Shown here in pieces: positions 37,448 through 38,067 of a stretch of DNA of 38,067 bases; the first letter of the stretch is position 1; every line of letters starts with the position of its first letter. The DNA is from Acidobacteriota bacterium. GTDB lineage: Bacteria > Acidobacteriota > Terriglobia > Terriglobales > Acidobacteriaceae. Made by a program: the position numbers and the translations under genes. The DNA is taken from the NCBI GenBank assembly GCA_019510535.1, contig JAEKKE010000077.1, forward strand, positions 1 to 38,067, written 5' to 3'. The notes beneath the pieces were generated by a model. The model was not told where the DNA came from and made no database searches. It saw nothing but the letters and a program-made list of their open reading frames with translations.

Positions 37448-37963
37448 CTACATTGCGGGTTTTTCGATCACACCGCAGGCCAGCCGGCTACCGGCGTTTC
37501 CAGCCGGGTCGGTCATCTGGTCGTCAGCCTTCTCATGCACGACCACCGTGTGACCGTAGATGGAGTTCGGCGCCGACGGATCCAGTGACAGGTAGTCCGC
37601 GTCGAAGGTCTTGTGGCCCATGCCCCCGGTCATCGTCACCGACTCTGGGAAGTCGCCATCGTGATGTCCTTCGGGGTTCTTGAAACCGTGGTGCTTGTTT
37701 TCGGGGTTGAAATGACCGCCCGCGGACTGGAAGCTCGGAGCCTCACAGGTCGCACCGGCGTGCACATGCACGGCATGCTCACCGGCGGGCAGGTTCGCAA
37801 GCATGACCATGACCTTCACTCCGCTCTTAGCCGGAGAGAAGGTGACGTAACCGGCGTCCTTGCCGTTCGCGTCCTTCAACATAACCTTGACGGGCTTGGG
37901 TGCGGCAGCAAAAACGGGAACGGCAGCCAGAAGGGCGGCCGCAGCAACGGATGCAAGACGCAT
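37448..37963 (-). CDS. sodC: Exported Cu/Zn superoxide dismutase
   Basis: This 171-residue protein has a signal peptide (MRLASVAAAALLAAVPVFAA), so it protects the periplasm from superoxide. HAVHVHAGATCEAPSFQSAGGHFNPENKHHGF carries copper and zinc histidines and the first disulphide cysteine. HHDGDFP supplies zinc ligands, IYGHTVVVHEKADD the last copper histidine and active-site loop, and GSRLACGVIE the second cysteine. All metal ligands seem present. I chose the ATG at 37963, with AAGGAG 7 nt upstream. It complements the cytoplasmic Fe/Mn enzyme at 16926. Confidence 0.94.
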   Translation of the reverse strand: MRLASVAAAALLAAVPVFAAAPKPVKVMLKDANGKDAGYVTFSPAKSGVKVMVMLANLPAGEHAVHVHAGATCEAPSFQSAGGHFNPENKHHGFKNPEGHHDGDFPESVTMTGGMGHKTFDADYLSLDPSAPNSIYGHTVVVHEKADDQMTDPAGNAGSRLACGVIEKPAM

Positions 37964-38023
37964 AGTGAATCTCCTTGTATCCCGCAGGATACGTATAGGA
38001 TGCGTCACGATGCAAAACGTGGC

Positions 38024-38067
38024 CTACTGTGCAACCGCCGGAAGCTCCATCTGCTCGCTCTGGTTCT
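38024..38067 (-). CDS. Possible C-terminal end of a minus-strand gene
   Basis: The minus strand reads NQSEQMELPAVAQ and then TAG, open to the window edge, about 60 nt upstream of the sodC start. It is too short to assign; it could be chance. Confidence 0.3.
   Translation of the reverse strand, partial: NQSEQMELPAVAQ

Noticed and set aside
1-38067. tRNA or rRNA genes
   Set aside because: No cloverleaf with a GGTTCGA-type T arm or rRNA-like stretch was recognised by eye; a tRNAscan run would be decisive.

Overview
The window looks like a chromosomal segment of an acidobacterium, probably family Acidobacteriaceae (class Terriglobia). Two things support this: a gene of the acidobacterial VWFA-related family (TIGR03436-like), and the moderately high GC with many secreted peptidases and dispersed palindromic repeats. 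This placement is inferred from family content and codon use, not from a marker gene. No rRNA, tRNA, CRISPR array, transposase gene or prophage was found.

Region by region. (1) 1-2752: the tail of a UPF0303 (GlcG/HbpS-like) gene, then a divergent arsenic locus. A minus-strand ArsR repressor faces a tightly overlapping plus-strand operon of arsM (arsenite methyltransferase), arsC (LMW-PTP-type arsenate reductase) and a MIP-family channel. (2) 2871-7123: a secreted VWFA-related protein converging on a secreted M1 aminopeptidase. (3) 7429-16687, all minus strand: a carbohydrate block transcribed in the order GH15 glucoamylase, transketolase, 6-phosphogluconate dehydrogenase, glucose-6-phosphate dehydrogenase, 6-phosphogluconolactonase, glucokinase. 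It would release glucose from alpha-glucans and feed it into the oxidative pentose phosphate pathway. (4) 16926-25591: Fe/Mn superoxide dismutase, an exported RidA-like protein, an SDR oxidoreductase, a broken tex gene, an overlapping Sel1-repeat / J-domain pair, a frameshifted TPR gene, an exported glutathione peroxidase and a GNAT acetyltransferase. (5) 25592-31384: an array of hairpins, a second secreted M1-type peptidase, a Mug-like DNA glycosylase, a class II aldolase and a class C beta-lactamase-like hydrolase. (6) 31517-36160: an envelope-stress-type operon of ECF sigma factor, zinc-finger anti-sigma factor, B-box/LiaF-like membrane protein and DUF4097 membrane protein, behind a promoter that looks autoregulated. 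(7) 36292-38067: a tandem-domain SRPBCC gene broken twice, palindromic repeats, an exported Cu/Zn superoxide dismutase and a possible gene tail.

The most unusual signal is a non-coding dispersed element of about 115 bp. It has four full copies (9267, 21377, 28257, 31404) plus remnants. Each has perfect or near-perfect terminal inverted repeats (GAGCATTTT..CCTGT), a central GGCGTTTTC hairpin and TA at one or both flanks. In three full copies the terminal TA plus the first G of the element form the TAG stop codon of the neighbouring gene (zwf, the Sel1 gene, the DUF4097 gene), and a remnant does the same at mug. This suggests a MITE-like element that enters at TA and is tolerated or targeted at stop codons.

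Three genes (tex, a TPR gene, an SRPBCC gene) carry frameshifts or short internal deletions. They should be checked against reads before any biological reading.
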